This document shows positions 10,710-18,389 of a stretch of 64,000 nt of DNA, one piece after another. Numbering within the stretch: the stretch's first letter is position 1; each line of letters begins with the position of its first letter. This DNA comes from Paenibacillus thermotolerans (GTDB taxonomy: Bacteria; Bacillota; Bacilli; Paenibacillales; YIM-B00363): contig NZ_JAQZSG010000001.1 of assembly GCF_028745515.1 (NCBI RefSeq), positions 186,001-250,000 on the forward strand. The letters run 5' to 3'. The position numbers and the translations under genes are program-made. Under the pieces are notes generated by a model. It made no database searches and was not told the DNA's origin. It saw only the letters and a program-made list of their open reading frames with translations.

Positions 10710-10740
10710 AAAAAACGTAAAGAGTGGGTTTCCCCACTCT
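10710..10740 (-). terminator. Terminator-like hairpin in the rimP leader
   Basis: An 8-bp perfect stem, AGAGTGGG-GAAA-CCCACTCT on the minus strand, is followed by TTTACG and six T residues. It lies between a promoter-like sequence (10775-10804) and the rimP ribosome binding site. It could end transcription of the upstream Hsp20-like gene or attenuate the rimP operon. Confidence 0.7.
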
Positions 10741-10774
10741 CACTGTTCAGCAGTATCTGCACAATCACTTGAAA

Positions 10775-10804
10775 AGTATACCACAAAAGTGAAAAGCGGC
10801 ACAA
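10775..10804 (-). promoter_or_regulatory. Likely sigma-A promoter of the rimP-nusA-infB operon
   Basis: On the minus strand TTGTGC (10804-10799), an 18-bp spacer and TATACT (10780-10775). Transcription from here passes through the hairpin at 10710-10740 before reaching rimP. The -10 is strong and the -35 matches at four of six positions. Confidence 0.55.
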
Positions 10805-10842
10805 GAGGAGCTTTTCCGGTTGTCGCCGGCGTTCGTTCAGCA

Positions 10843-11301
10843 TTATAATGAAACGCGTTCCGACGAACATTTGACAACTATTTCCGGCTTCTCAAGCCTT
10901 TGCTTCCGCAAACGAATCTCAAGAATACCTTTGGAGAGTTCCGCTCTGCTTCGTTTGACGGTCACCTTTTCCGGCAGCGGGATCGTCTCGACCCGTTTCC
11001 CTGGAATGCCTGCAACCGTAACATGCCGATTTCCGACGACGACCGAAGGCTTGCAGCCGAAAGCGTTCGCTGGCAACCGGATCCTGACGATGACCGAACG
11101 ATGCGTTTCAAATATGTCCGTCGTTAACCCCGACACGGACATTTGCTCCAGCCGGTCGAGCGATTCCCCCAGCAAGCGCCACCAATTAAATTCTTCCCCG
11201 CCGTCATTCGCTTGCTTCATCGAATTCAGCTTGTTCAGGAGCAGCTTTTCAAAGGCTTTCCACCCTTCGCGGAATTTCTGATTGCCAATGTCCGTATTCA
11301 T
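10843..11301 (-). CDS. Hsp20/alpha-crystallin-like small protein
   Basis: About 152 residues. The C-terminal half resembles the alpha-crystallin beta-sandwich: IVRIRLPANAF, a VGNRHVTVAGIPG strand-turn, an IPLPEKV motif like the conserved Hsp20 loop, and a terminal SKGILEIRLRK. The N-terminal half (REGWKAFEKLLLNKL, WWRLLGESLDRLEQM) is helical. The ATG at 11301 is chosen for the GGAGGTGA just upstream, discarding a 44-residue unsupported extension. It is divergent from the MerR gene. A spore-associated Hsp20-like role is possible but not shown. Confidence 0.6.
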   Translation of the reverse strand: MNTDIGNQKFREGWKAFEKLLLNKLNSMKQANDGGEEFNWWRLLGESLDRLEQMSVSGLTTDIFETHRSVIVRIRLPANAFGCKPSVVVGNRHVTVAGIPGKRVETIPLPEKVTVKRSRAELSKGILEIRLRKQRLEKPEIVVKCSSERVSL

Positions 11302-11340
11302 CCGCCCGTCACCTCCGCAGCAGCCTGGATTATTTCCCCA

Positions 11341-11347
11341 TAGTATG
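11341..11347 (-). promoter_or_regulatory. Possible sigma-G/F-type -10 element before the Hsp20-like gene
   Basis: CATACTA on the minus strand matches the sigma-G -10 consensus and lies about 40 bp upstream of the ATG at 11301. The -35 position (around GGAACC with a 17-bp spacer) matches poorly, so this is a weak call. Confidence 0.25.
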
Positions 11348-11395
11348 CTTTCGGCGAAGATGAGGTTCCTGAAAATTTTTTTAAAAAAATTAGTA

Positions 11396-11427
11396 TTGAC
11401 CCTGACATTGATGTCAGGGTTTATAAT
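11396..11427 (+). promoter_or_regulatory. MerR-type promoter with long spacer and palindromic operator
   Basis: TTGACC -35 (11396-11401), a 20-bp spacer and TATAAT -10 (11422-11427). The spacer is nearly filled by the perfect palindrome CCCTGACAT-TG-ATGTCAGGG (11400-11419, 9-bp arms). MerR-family activators bind such dyads in 19-20 bp spacers and twist the DNA to realign the -35 and -10. The likely regulator is encoded immediately downstream. Confidence 0.85.
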
Positions 11428-11463
11428 ACACACATACCGCTTCTTAGTGAAGGAGGCTTAGCA

Positions 11464-11829
11464 TTGAAGATCGGAGAATTGTCCAAAGCGACCGGGGTCA
11501 GCGTCCGCTCCTTACGCTATTATGAGCAGCAAGGGCTGCTAACGGCCGAGCGGCAAAACAACGGATATCGGGAATACCATGCGCTTGCGGTCGAACAAGT
11601 GCTGACGATTCATTTTTATTTGACGCTCGGTTTAAGCACGGAACAAATTGCCGGCTTCCTGCACTGCGTTATGAAAAATAAGGAGGCGTTCTGCCAAGAC
11701 GTGCTTCCGGTTTACCGGCAGAAGCTTCAGGAAATCGACAGCCAAATTGCGCTTCTTTCTTCTATTAAAAGCAATTTGGAGGAACGAATCGCTTCTATAT
11801 TAAAGGAACAGGAAGGTGTTTCCCGTTGA
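11464..11829 (+). CDS. MerR-family transcriptional regulator
   Basis: A 121-residue regulator with the MerR winged helix-turn-helix at the N-terminus (KIGELSKATGVSVRSLRYYEQQGLL, split here, then NGYREY), a short connector and a C-terminal coiled coil (VYRQKLQEIDSQIALLSSIK). Two cysteines, Cys68 and Cys77, lie in the effector region. The TTG start at 11464 follows AAGGAGG. It likely autoregulates through the dyad at 11400-11419 and is translationally coupled to the thioredoxin gene that overlaps its stop. The inducer is unknown; the thioredoxin partner and cysteines suggest a thiol or electrophile signal. Confidence 0.9.
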   Translation: MKIGELSKATGVSVRSLRYYEQQGLLTAERQNNGYREYHALAVEQVLTIHFYLTLGLSTEQIAGFLHCVMKNKEAFCQDVLPVYRQKLQEIDSQIALLSSIKSNLEERIASILKEQEGVSR

Positions 11830-12149
11830 CGCTTCAATCGATTACCCAACAACAGTATAGAGAGCGGCTGAACATGTCCGGCGTTTCAGTAATCGAGTTC
11901 GGCGCCGTTTGGTGTCCGCCGTGCAAACAATTGTCGCCGTTGCTGCACGAGCTTGCGGGCGAGTACGGCCCTGCCGTCAGCTTCGCCCAAGTCGATGTGG
12001 ATGAGTCGCCGGAGCTTGCGTCCGAGCTGGGCATCATGGGCATGCCTACGGTGATCGTTTACCGGGACGGCCAGCCGATGGATCGGCTTGTCGGTCTGCG
12101 GCCGAAGGATGCGTACAGAACGGTGATACAAAGAACGCTGCAACAATGA
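11826..12149 (+). CDS. Thioredoxin-family protein
   Basis: A 107-residue single-domain thioredoxin with the redox motif WCPPCKQ in place of the usual WCGPCK, the buried DVDESPELASELGIMGMPT segment with the cis-proline, and a C-terminal GLRPKDAY helix. The TTG start overlaps the MerR stop (TTGA), with GAAGGTG upstream, so it is co-translated. WCPPC differs from housekeeping TrxA and, with the MerR partner, points to an inducible, specialised thioredoxin. The first two residues differ little if another start is used. Confidence 0.9.
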   Translation: MTLQSITQQQYRERLNMSGVSVIEFGAVWCPPCKQLSPLLHELAGEYGPAVSFAQVDVDESPELASELGIMGMPTVIVYRDGQPMDRLVGLRPKDAYRTVIQRTLQQ

Positions 12150-12210
12150 AATGAACTTTTTTACGTTCAAAATGTGACTTTATCCGCCGGTCGGGTAAAA
12201 GAGAAATTGT

Positions 12211-12750
12211 CTAATATACCCGATCTTTCAGCTTGTCGTCGCTAAACCATACTCTGATTTTCGCAATCCGATCGCCGCCGTTTTCCAATATGACGCTCAG
12301 CTCGCCCTTCACCCAAATGTCATACGTCTGCTTGCGGTAGCCTTTCGCCTTCAGCGCTTCCTCCGCTGCCCCTAGCGAATCCCCCACCCGGATGCCGAAC
12401 AAGTGGTGCTTCGGATTTGTCGTCTCGATCGACGTTACTTTCCCGAATGCGCGGTTATCCCGGTCGTCCGCGAAGCCGAGGAGCAAACCGGCCCTTTTAT
12501 ACTCCCTGCCGTGACCGCCCATTCCTTCCAGATACATGTCTCCCCCGCCCGCAAGCTCGATGACCTCCTCTTCCTTCATAAAAATTCGGACGTCTCCGAA
12601 ATCGCTGCCTTCTATCAATTCCTTGATTTCGAGGTCGGGATTCCCCGGCAAAGACAGCAGGACAGCGGCGCCGGCAATGAGCAGCAAAAAAATAACGATC
12701 GCCGGAGCAGTCAAAGCCAACCGTCGATTCCGTACTCCATTCCGAAACAA
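12211..12750 (-). CDS. Membrane-anchored or secreted protein of unknown function
   Basis: 179 residues, not recognised. A positively charged start (FRNGVRNRRLA) precedes a hydrophobic segment at about residues 11-34 (PAIVIFLLLIAGAAVLLSL), so it is a signal anchor or an N-terminal membrane helix. The extracytoplasmic rest contains EEEVIELAGGGDMYLEGMGG and a tail FGIRVGDSLGAAEEALKAKG followed by RKQTYDIW, reminiscent of repeat domains in Bacillota lipoproteins that compare residue shifts. The TTG start at 12750 is supported by GGGAGGTG. No cysteine follows the hydrophobic stretch, so it is not a lipoprotein. Confidence 0.6.
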   Translation of the reverse strand: MFRNGVRNRRLALTAPAIVIFLLLIAGAAVLLSLPGNPDLEIKELIEGSDFGDVRIFMKEEEVIELAGGGDMYLEGMGGHGREYKRAGLLLGFADDRDNRAFGKVTSIETTNPKHHLFGIRVGDSLGAAEEALKAKGYRKQTYDIWVKGELSVILENGGDRIAKIRVWFSDDKLKDRVY

Positions 12751-12830
12751 CGGAACACCTCCCTACAAAAACGATCTCGACTGGAATGCCCCGATAATCT
12801 GCATATGGCTGTATTCGCCCGCCATTCGCG

Positions 12831-12867
12831 AAATCAACCAAGCATAAATGCTTGGTTGATTTTTTTT
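12831..12867. terminator. Long perfect hairpin after the esterase gene
   Basis: Arms of 15 bp, AAATCAACCAAGCAT and ATGCTTGGTTGATTT, with a two-base centre. The plus strand continues with a run of eight T residues; the minus strand has only TTT. It directly follows the stop of the gene at 12866-13528 and probably ends that transcript, perhaps acting in both directions. Confidence 0.7.
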
Positions 12868-13528
12868 ACCGGTCTGCCAGCGAGTGCTTCAGAAACCACT
12901 CATACAGATCCGGGTTATTATACGTTTCCGTCCACGAGTCGTGGTCCGCGTCGGGATATACCGTAAATTTGACGTTGCCTCCGACCCGTTGGAGCGCTTC
13001 AACCATTTGCTCCGATTCGCGAAGCGGAACGACGTTGTCCTTCGCGCCGTGAAACACCCAAATCGGCACGTTCTTTAACGTCGCGGCCGCTCTTGCCGGG
13101 TTTTCCCCGCCGCAGATCGGGGCTATGGCCGCGAACCGGTCGGGATACGCGATCGATAGCGTCCATGTGCCGTATCCGCCCATGCTCAAGCCGGTCAAAT
13201 AAATTCTGTCCGTGTCCACCCGGTAATTGTCGGCAATCTCGTTAATGAGCGAGTCCAAGGCGTCGATTTCCACCGACCAGAACGAGTCTTCCGGACATTG
13301 CGGAGATACGGCGATAAACGGAAAATCGTCCCTGCCCTCCGCAATTTTCGGAATGCCGTGAATTTTCACCTTCTCAATATCGCTGCCCCGCTCACCCGCT
13401 CCGTGCAGAAACACGATCAACGGCCATTTCTCTTCACTTTCTTCATACTGCTTCGGCAAGTAGAGAAGATAATTGCTGCGCACCGTTTTGACAATTTCCT
13501 TAACCATCGTGTGAGATGTCTGACTCAT
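12866..13528 (-). CDS. Alpha/beta hydrolase, phospholipase/carboxylesterase-like
   Basis: 220-residue cytosolic hydrolase. The oxyanion-hole motif VFLHGAGERGSD, the nucleophile elbow GLSMGGYGTW, an acid in VFHGAKDNVVPLRESE and the histidine in PDADHDSW form a complete Ser-Asp-His triad in the usual order. No signal peptide is seen. The closest architecture is the dienelactone hydrolase/prolyl oligopeptidase-like esterases common in Paenibacillaceae. The substrate cannot be told. It lies just downstream of the M24 peptidase gene but with a 29-bp gap. Confidence 0.85.
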   Translation of the reverse strand: MSQTSHTMVKEIVKTVRSNYLLYLPKQYEESEEKWPLIVFLHGAGERGSDIEKVKIHGIPKIAEGRDDFPFIAVSPQCPEDSFWSVEIDALDSLINEIADNYRVDTDRIYLTGLSMGGYGTWTLSIAYPDRFAAIAPICGGENPARAAATLKNVPIWVFHGAKDNVVPLRESEQMVEALQRVGGNVKFTVYPDADHDSWTETYNNPDLYEWFLKHSLADR

Positions 13529-13557
13529 GCCATCACTCTCATTTCTTTTATTTTGAA

Positions 13558-14646
13558 TTACCCGATTACCGTCAATTGCTTGGGGAACGATGTCAGCACA
13601 TCTGCGCCGTCCGCCGTTACGATGACGTCGTCCTCGATTCTCACGCCGCCGATGCCGGGTAAATATACGCCCGGCTCAATCGTAACGGCGACCCCTTCCT
13701 TCGCCAATTCGTGATTGGCTCCGTGCATCGAGGGGAACTCGTGAATATCGAGCCCCAGTCCGTGTCCCAGCCGATGCGTAAAATATTCGCCGTACCCGCG
13801 CGCCGCGATCGTTGCCCTGGCAGCCTTGTCGATCGCGCTGTACGCAACGCCTGCCCGAACGGCCGCAATCCCGGCAATATTCGCCTGCAGCACCGTATCG
13901 TACACATCCTTAAGCTTCGGACTGATGTCTCCGACTGCAAACGTGCGCGTAATGTCCGAGGCGTAACCGTCAGCGTACACCCCCAAATCGCAAAGCAGCA
14001 GCTCGCCTTCGCGAATCGGCCGCGTTCCCGTCTCGCCGTGAGGCATCGCGGATTTTTCACCCGCCAGAACGGTCGTGTCGAACGAAGGGCCTTGCGCGCC
14101 GAGCTTCTTCATCTGAAAGTCCAGCTCCGCCGCGAGCTCCATCTCCGTCATGCCGACTTGAAATTTATCCAGAGCGGCGCGCAGCACATCCTCCACGATC
14201 CGCGCCGCCTTCCGCATCCGCTCCGTCTCCTCCGCGGATTTAACGGCCCGCAGCGCAAGCAGCGCCGCACCGGCATCATCGTATGTATCCGCGCCGATAA
14301 ACAAGCTCAGCGCTTCGAATTGATTGACAGTCAAGTGACCCTTCTCGATGCCGAGACGACGGATGCCTGCGGGCAATCGGCGGGACAACACCTCATAAGC
14401 GTTCTCCGTGTCATCGTGCGTTACGATCCTCTCAAGCGACGAGCTCGCTTCCGCCGCGTCACGATCAAGCGCGGGCGCGAACAAGAACGGCTCCTCCCCG
14501 CGAGGCATGACGACCGCCAGCATACGCTCGTGCGGATTCGATAAATACCCGGTTAAATAGTACACGTGCTTCGGCAGCGTAACGAGCAAAGCATCCAGCT
14601 GCCGCTCATCCATAAAATCGTATAAAGCCTGCATGCGTCCGTTCAT
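13558..14646 (-). CDS. M24-family Xaa-Pro peptidase
   Basis: About 362 residues, two-domain creatinase-fold enzyme. The N-terminal domain shows DALLVTLPKHVYYLTGYLS. The C-terminal pita-bread domain has the five metal ligands: two Asp in LCDLGVYADGYASDITRTF, His in HRLGHGLGLDIHEFP, and Glu in VTIEPGVYLPG and VRIEDDV. It would release N-terminal residues before proline (aminopeptidase) or split Xaa-Pro dipeptides. The ATG at 14646 is preferred to an upstream TTG because of the AAAGGCGG site. Confidence 0.93.
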   Translation of the reverse strand: MNGRMQALYDFMDERQLDALLVTLPKHVYYLTGYLSNPHERMLAVVMPRGEEPFLFAPALDRDAAEASSSLERIVTHDDTENAYEVLSRRLPAGIRRLGIEKGHLTVNQFEALSLFIGADTYDDAGAALLALRAVKSAEETERMRKAARIVEDVLRAALDKFQVGMTEMELAAELDFQMKKLGAQGPSFDTTVLAGEKSAMPHGETGTRPIREGELLLCDLGVYADGYASDITRTFAVGDISPKLKDVYDTVLQANIAGIAAVRAGVAYSAIDKAARATIAARGYGEYFTHRLGHGLGLDIHEFPSMHGANHELAKEGVAVTIEPGVYLPGIGGVRIEDDVIVTADGADVLTSFPKQLTVIG

Positions 14647-14686
14647 GGCCAAATACCGCCTTTCGTTCAATGAAGTAACTGCCGGC

Positions 14687-15076
14687 TCATAAGATCCGGC
14701 TCAATAGTTCCTCCGCCAGCTCGTCGACTTCCCACGATTCGTCCTCATCGCTCGGATTCATAGCCAATCTAAGCAGCTCCGGCGCTAGCTCCAGCGTAAT
14801 TTCTTCGGGAAGCTTCTTTACCAATAGCTCCATTACGGCATATTTCCCGGCCCCTTCGCCGGACTCCAAAATCGCTTTCAAAAGAGGGACCAATTCATAG
14901 CCGTGCGAAATGAGCAGCTCCGCCAGCTCCGAAGCCGTCGGCGACGGATCGTCACCGGCTCGTAAGTAACGCAGAAGTTCCGGGAGAAGCGGAATCCGCT
15001 CCTCTTCGCTCAGCCGTTTCAAATGCGCGAGCGTTTCGGCATCGAGCTTACGCTGCGGGGGCAAATTTTCATTCAT
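14687..15076 (-). CDS. DUF5071-like helical protein
   Basis: About 129 residues of HEAT-like amphipathic helices: ERIPLLPELLRYLRAGDDPSP, ELAELLISHGYELVPLLKAIL, GKYAVMELLVKKLP and a terminal DELAEELLSRIL. The pattern resembles DUF5071-type proteins, which have no known function. The ATG at 15076 is chosen among several in-frame starts because GGTGA precedes it; it overlaps the stop of the upstream TIM-barrel gene, so the two are coupled. Confidence 0.6.
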   Translation of the reverse strand: MNENLPPQRKLDAETLAHLKRLSEEERIPLLPELLRYLRAGDDPSPTASELAELLISHGYELVPLLKAILESGEGAGKYAVMELLVKKLPEEITLELAPELLRLAMNPSDEDESWEVDELAEELLSRIL

Positions 15077-15977
15077 GACGAGCATCACCGTTCATCAAAT
15101 TGTGTACCCAGCTGTAGCACCGCTCCAGCTGCTCATCGTCGATTTTGTCCGACCGATGCTCAAACATCACTTTCACGTTCGGATTTTGTTCCCGGACGAT
15201 TCGCAAATAGTGTTCAATCGGCGCCCAGCCGTCTTCCGTCCTATGATCGGGAAGCACGGGAAAATGTCCGTTCTCGACCCGCTGCTTTATTTGCACGTTC
15301 CAAAGATGCACGGTATGCGCGAACCTTCCGTATTTACGGATGACCGCCCTCGAATCGAAGCCCGGATCGATGCATTGTTGCTGCCATAGCCTTCCCGTGT
15401 CTAAGCACAGCTTAATCTTATCATATGCTGCAAGCAAATCCTCAATGGCGGTACCTTCATACACGTATCGATTCAAAGCGTCGAATTCCAGTACCGGGAT
15501 AAAATCGTGCCGCTCGGCCGCAGCGGTCAGCCATTGAAACAGCCGCTCCGTCCCGGATACGAATTGCTCTTCCGTTATTTCGCTCTCAAACATATATTCC
15601 GACCGATCGGCAAACCGCCATTGCTCCCAATTTACCGCGTCGTCCAATACGACCGGCTTCGGATAATGAAACAGGACGTACTCGGGCTTGACTTGACGTA
15701 CATATTCCAGCTCTCGTTCGATCCGTTCCAAAGCGTCCTCGCGAACCGCATCGTCCTTTGACATAAACAACGCGTCTCTGATTGGCGAACCTCCGCTTCG
15801 CAGCGGGAAATGAATGCCGACCAGAATTCCTTTGGCCTCGGATTGTTCCACGAGTGTTCGAACATCCTCTTCGTTCTCAAACATGCACGCTTCGATGCCG
15901 TAAAACTCCGGTTTGAAATCTCTGCGGTACTTCGCTTCGTCAAAACCTCCGTATTGCCCGATCAAAAATTGCCGCAT
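15069..15977 (-). CDS. Xylose isomerase-like TIM-barrel protein
   Basis: 302 residues resembling sugar phosphate isomerase/epimerase (AP endonuclease 2 superfamily) barrels. Pattern elements include GIEACMFENEEDVRTLVE, GILVGIHFPLRSGGSPIRD, PVLEFDALNRYVYEG with the typical barrel Glu, KLCLDTGRLWQQQ with an Asp/Gly turn, HTVHLWNVQIK and KVMFEHRS. These supply the Glu, Asp, His and Glu expected for a divalent metal site. The substrate is unknown. The ATG at 15977 lies in a 20-bp gap after the acetyltransferase stop. Confidence 0.7.
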   Translation of the reverse strand: MRQFLIGQYGGFDEAKYRRDFKPEFYGIEACMFENEEDVRTLVEQSEAKGILVGIHFPLRSGGSPIRDALFMSKDDAVREDALERIERELEYVRQVKPEYVLFHYPKPVVLDDAVNWEQWRFADRSEYMFESEITEEQFVSGTERLFQWLTAAAERHDFIPVLEFDALNRYVYEGTAIEDLLAAYDKIKLCLDTGRLWQQQCIDPGFDSRAVIRKYGRFAHTVHLWNVQIKQRVENGHFPVLPDHRTEDGWAPIEHYLRIVREQNPNVKVMFEHRSDKIDDEQLERCYSWVHNLMNGDARHE

Positions 15978-15996
15978 AGATTACCGCTTGCCCCTT

Positions 15997-16542
15997 CTAC
16001 TCTATTTTTTCGTTCAATAGAACCATATGGATGTGATCTTCCCACACTCCGTTGATTTTCAAATACTTTTTGGCAAGCCCTTCGCTATGAAAGCCGAGCT
16101 TCTCCGCGACCTTCAGCGAAGCGTGATTTCTGGGCATAATGTTCGCTTCGATCCGGTGCAGGCCGAGCGTGTCGAAAGCGTAATCGATCAGCGCACGCAG
16201 CGCTTCCGTCATGTACCCTTTGCCGCACTCCTCGGCGTCCATTTTGTAACCGAGATGACATGAAAGGAAGTTGCCCCGCACGATGTTGCTCAGCGACGCC
16301 GAACCGATAATCCGCCGATCCTTGTAGAACCATACCTTAAACAGCGTGCCGTTGTTCATCTTCTCGCAATCTTCCAGCAATATTTCTTTTTGCTCTTTTA
16401 GCGTAAAAAATTCGGGTCCTCTTGCCGGCTCCCATTCTCTCAGAAAGCTCTTGTTCCGCTGCACAAACTCGAGCACCTGCGGTGCGGCGGATCCGTCAAC
16501 CGTCCGCAATGTCAATCTTTCCGTTCGTATCGCAATCGTCAT
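15997..16542 (-). CDS. GNAT N-acetyltransferase, RimJ/RimL type
   Basis: About 181 residues: RTERLTLRTVDGSAAPQVLEF at the start, KDRRIIGSASLSNI, then the acetyl-CoA region CHLGYKMDAEECGKGYMTEAL and the RimJ/L signature HRIEANIMPRNHASLKVAEKLGF (split here), with FHSEGLAKKYLKINGVWEDH near the end. This matches acetyltransferases that modify ribosomal protein N-termini or small molecules. The ATG at 16542 follows GAAGAGG. The acceptor is unknown. Confidence 0.92.
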   Translation of the reverse strand: MTIAIRTERLTLRTVDGSAAPQVLEFVQRNKSFLREWEPARGPEFFTLKEQKEILLEDCEKMNNGTLFKVWFYKDRRIIGSASLSNIVRGNFLSCHLGYKMDAEECGKGYMTEALRALIDYAFDTLGLHRIEANIMPRNHASLKVAEKLGFHSEGLAKKYLKINGVWEDHIHMVLLNEKIE

Positions 16543-16558
16543 AAGCCGCCTCTTCCGT

Positions 16559-17203
16559 TTAATACAATCGTTTGGTATAGCTCTCATCCAGCAATGTTGA
16601 AACTTCGCCCGCCGTTATGCTTATTTTCGACTTCACGTGGGAAGCCATCATCTCGGGAATGTTCGGGAGCTGTTCGGCGGGAAGCCATCGGCTCGGATCC
16701 CACAAGCCGGATCGCTTGAACGATTTGGCGCAGTGCAAATAACATTCCTCCACTTCGACGCCGATCCCCATGATCGGTTGCTTGCCGTTTACCGCCGTCT
16801 CCCGCAAATACGCCTCATCTCTGCTTACGCACGCTTTTCCGTTCACCCGGAACGTCTCCTCCAAGCCCGGAATCATAAAAATGAGGCCGATTCTTGGATT
16901 CGAAAGTATGTTACGGATCGAGTCCATTCTTCGGTTTCCCGGGCGGTCCGGTATGAACAAATGACGGTCGTCGATAACGTGAACGAAGCCGGGAGCGTCC
17001 CCGCGCGGGGAAACGTCGCACCGGCCGTCCGAGGATGACGTGGAAATCATTAGAAAAGGACTCTTTGAAATAAAAAGCTTGCCGTGTGAATCAAGAGCGT
17101 TTATTACCTTGTTGGCGGACAATTTGCTGGGATAACCGAATAAAGGGCGCAGCTCCTCAAGCTCATCGACAGTCGTAATCCGGTTACGAAACGTCTGTTC
17201 CAA
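16559..17203 (-). CDS. Pyridoxamine 5'-phosphate oxidase-fold, FMN-binding family protein
   Basis: 214 residues. Split-barrel signals are FLMISTSSSDGRCDVSPRGD, DDRHLFIPDRPGNRRMDSI, NPRIGLIFMIPGLEETFRVN and a C-terminal YLHCAKSFKRSGLWDP, matching the MSMEG_1061-type PPOX subfamily. These usually bind FMN or F420; the reaction is unknown. The TTG start at 17203 has AGGAGG eight bases upstream. It overlaps slightly with a small upstream reading frame. Confidence 0.88.
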   Translation of the reverse strand: MEQTFRNRITTVDELEELRPLFGYPSKLSANKVINALDSHGKLFISKSPFLMISTSSSDGRCDVSPRGDAPGFVHVIDDRHLFIPDRPGNRRMDSIRNILSNPRIGLIFMIPGLEETFRVNGKACVSRDEAYLRETAVNGKQPIMGIGVEVEECYLHCAKSFKRSGLWDPSRWLPAEQLPNIPEMMASHVKSKISITAGEVSTLLDESYTKRLY

Positions 17204-17375
17204 ACTTTTCGCCTCCTAATATGAGTCTGGCGAATCCCATTCTTGCTTTACTATAGAGTACACGTGACGATCCGAATAGTTGTCGCCGGACTTTTTCACC
17301 TGTCTCAGCGTCGTGTTCTTGCTGCAGCAAGCGAAGCTCCAAACGATCGTCGATCATTTTTTTGGCAAAAGACAT
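17184..17375 (-). CDS. Small basic protein, unknown
   Basis: A possible 63-residue gene (MSFAKKMIDDRLELRLL...) with AAAGGCGGTG upstream of the ATG at 17375. The composition is charged, with an HDAETGEKVRRQLF segment, and the frame ends 20 bp inside the next gene. It fills a gap of the right size between two good genes, but no family is recognised and it could be spurious. Confidence 0.4.
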   Translation of the reverse strand: MSFAKKMIDDRLELRLLQQEHDAETGEKVRRQLFGSSRVLYSKARMGFARLILGGEKFGTDVS

Positions 17376-17389
17376 TGCTCGCACCGCCT

Positions 17390-17962
17390 TTAATGCTCCC
17401 AAACCCTCTCTAGGGTAATGAGCCGTTCTCCATGAAATTCCGCCTTATAAATATCCGGCTTCGAGGCTCGGTTCCAAAAATCAAACCCGTATTCACGGCT
17501 ATAATACTGCAAAATGATTGTCATAATGTTGCCGTGGGTGCCGATGGCGATTCTTTTTCCCGCATGCTCGTTTAATAATTTTGTAATGACAGGGATCGCT
17601 CTTTCCTGAGCCTGTCTCGTCGTCTCGCCCTCCGGCAAGCAAAAATCGGGCTCCTCGAACGATTTCCGAATGCCTTCCGTCAACTCTTCTTGTGCCACTT
17701 CATATCTCATGCTCGCAATTGCACGTTCGCGAAGCTCCTCGTATAGCTCGATTGTTTTCCCCAGGCGGTCTGCTAGCGGCTTCACCGTATCGATCGCCCT
17801 TCGGTAGCTGCTCGACACGATCACGTCGATGCCTTCATGCTGCAGCAAATCCGCTGCTCTGACCGCATCGGCCGCACCTTTGGCCGACAGACCGCGCGAA
17901 CGCTCCTCCTCCAGCGAAAACGGGGACTCCGCATGCCTCACAAAGTAAAGATACGTATTCAT
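17390..17962 (-). CDS. Histidine phosphatase family protein
   Basis: 190 residues of the phosphoglycerate mutase-like fold. The catalytic motif is YFVRHAESPF near residue 8, with the second arginine in SSSYRRAIDTVKPLAD, the acid in LPEGETTRQAQERA, and the second histidine in AIGTHGNIMTI. Such small proteins are usually broad phosphatases rather than mutases. The ATG at 17962 is chosen because AAGGAGG lies five bases upstream; a longer upstream frame is unsupported. Confidence 0.92.
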   Translation of the reverse strand: MNTYLYFVRHAESPFSLEEERSRGLSAKGAADAVRAADLLQHEGIDVIVSSSYRRAIDTVKPLADRLGKTIELYEELRERAIASMRYEVAQEELTEGIRKSFEEPDFCLPEGETTRQAQERAIPVITKLLNEHAGKRIAIGTHGNIMTIILQYYSREYGFDFWNRASKPDIYKAEFHGERLITLERVWEH

Positions 17963-17972
17963 CGCTGCCTCC

Positions 17973-18389
17973 TTATTGAAAGCTATCGGCCAATCGGTCC
18001 AGTACAAGCTCCCAGCGCCGCTTCATCTCTTCTCGCACGATACCGTCGGCAAGGTTTTCTTGATGAAAGCTGACGGTCGTCTTCCGTTCGCCGGCGGGGA
18101 TGATGCGGATTTGCAGCGTTGACTCTTTCTCCCACTGGGCAAACCGGCACTTCATTCGAATTTGTTCATACGGCTTGACGACTCTCATCTCGCCCGTCGT
18201 ACCCTCTGCCGTGCGATAACGCTCCCCCGCCGCGAAAGAAATCCCCGGAGCGTCGCCCAGCCATGATTGCAAGCCTTCCGGGGACGTTAAATAATCCCAT
18301 GCTTGCTCCTTCGTAATCGGCAGCGTTCTTCTGACCCCGATCTGATACCCGGCCGACGCCGTCAATCCGACCGGTTTAGCGTTCGCCAT
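17973..18389 (-). CDS. SRPBCC/AHSA1-domain protein
   Basis: 138 residues with the START-like helix-grip pattern: VRRTLPITKEQAWDYLTSPEGL, SWLGDAPGISFAAGERYRT, then alternating strands MRVVKPYEQIRMKCRF and TLQIRIIPAGERKTTVSF, and a closing helix MKRRWELVLDRLAD. Bacterial AHSA1-like proteins bind hydrophobic ligands or affect stress responses, but this one has no assigned ligand. It overlaps the DUF402 gene by 14 bp, implying coupling. Confidence 0.85.
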   Translation of the reverse strand: MANAKPVGLTASAGYQIGVRRTLPITKEQAWDYLTSPEGLQSWLGDAPGISFAAGERYRTAEGTTGEMRVVKPYEQIRMKCRFAQWEKESTLQIRIIPAGERKTTVSFHQENLADGIVREEMKRRWELVLDRLADSFQ

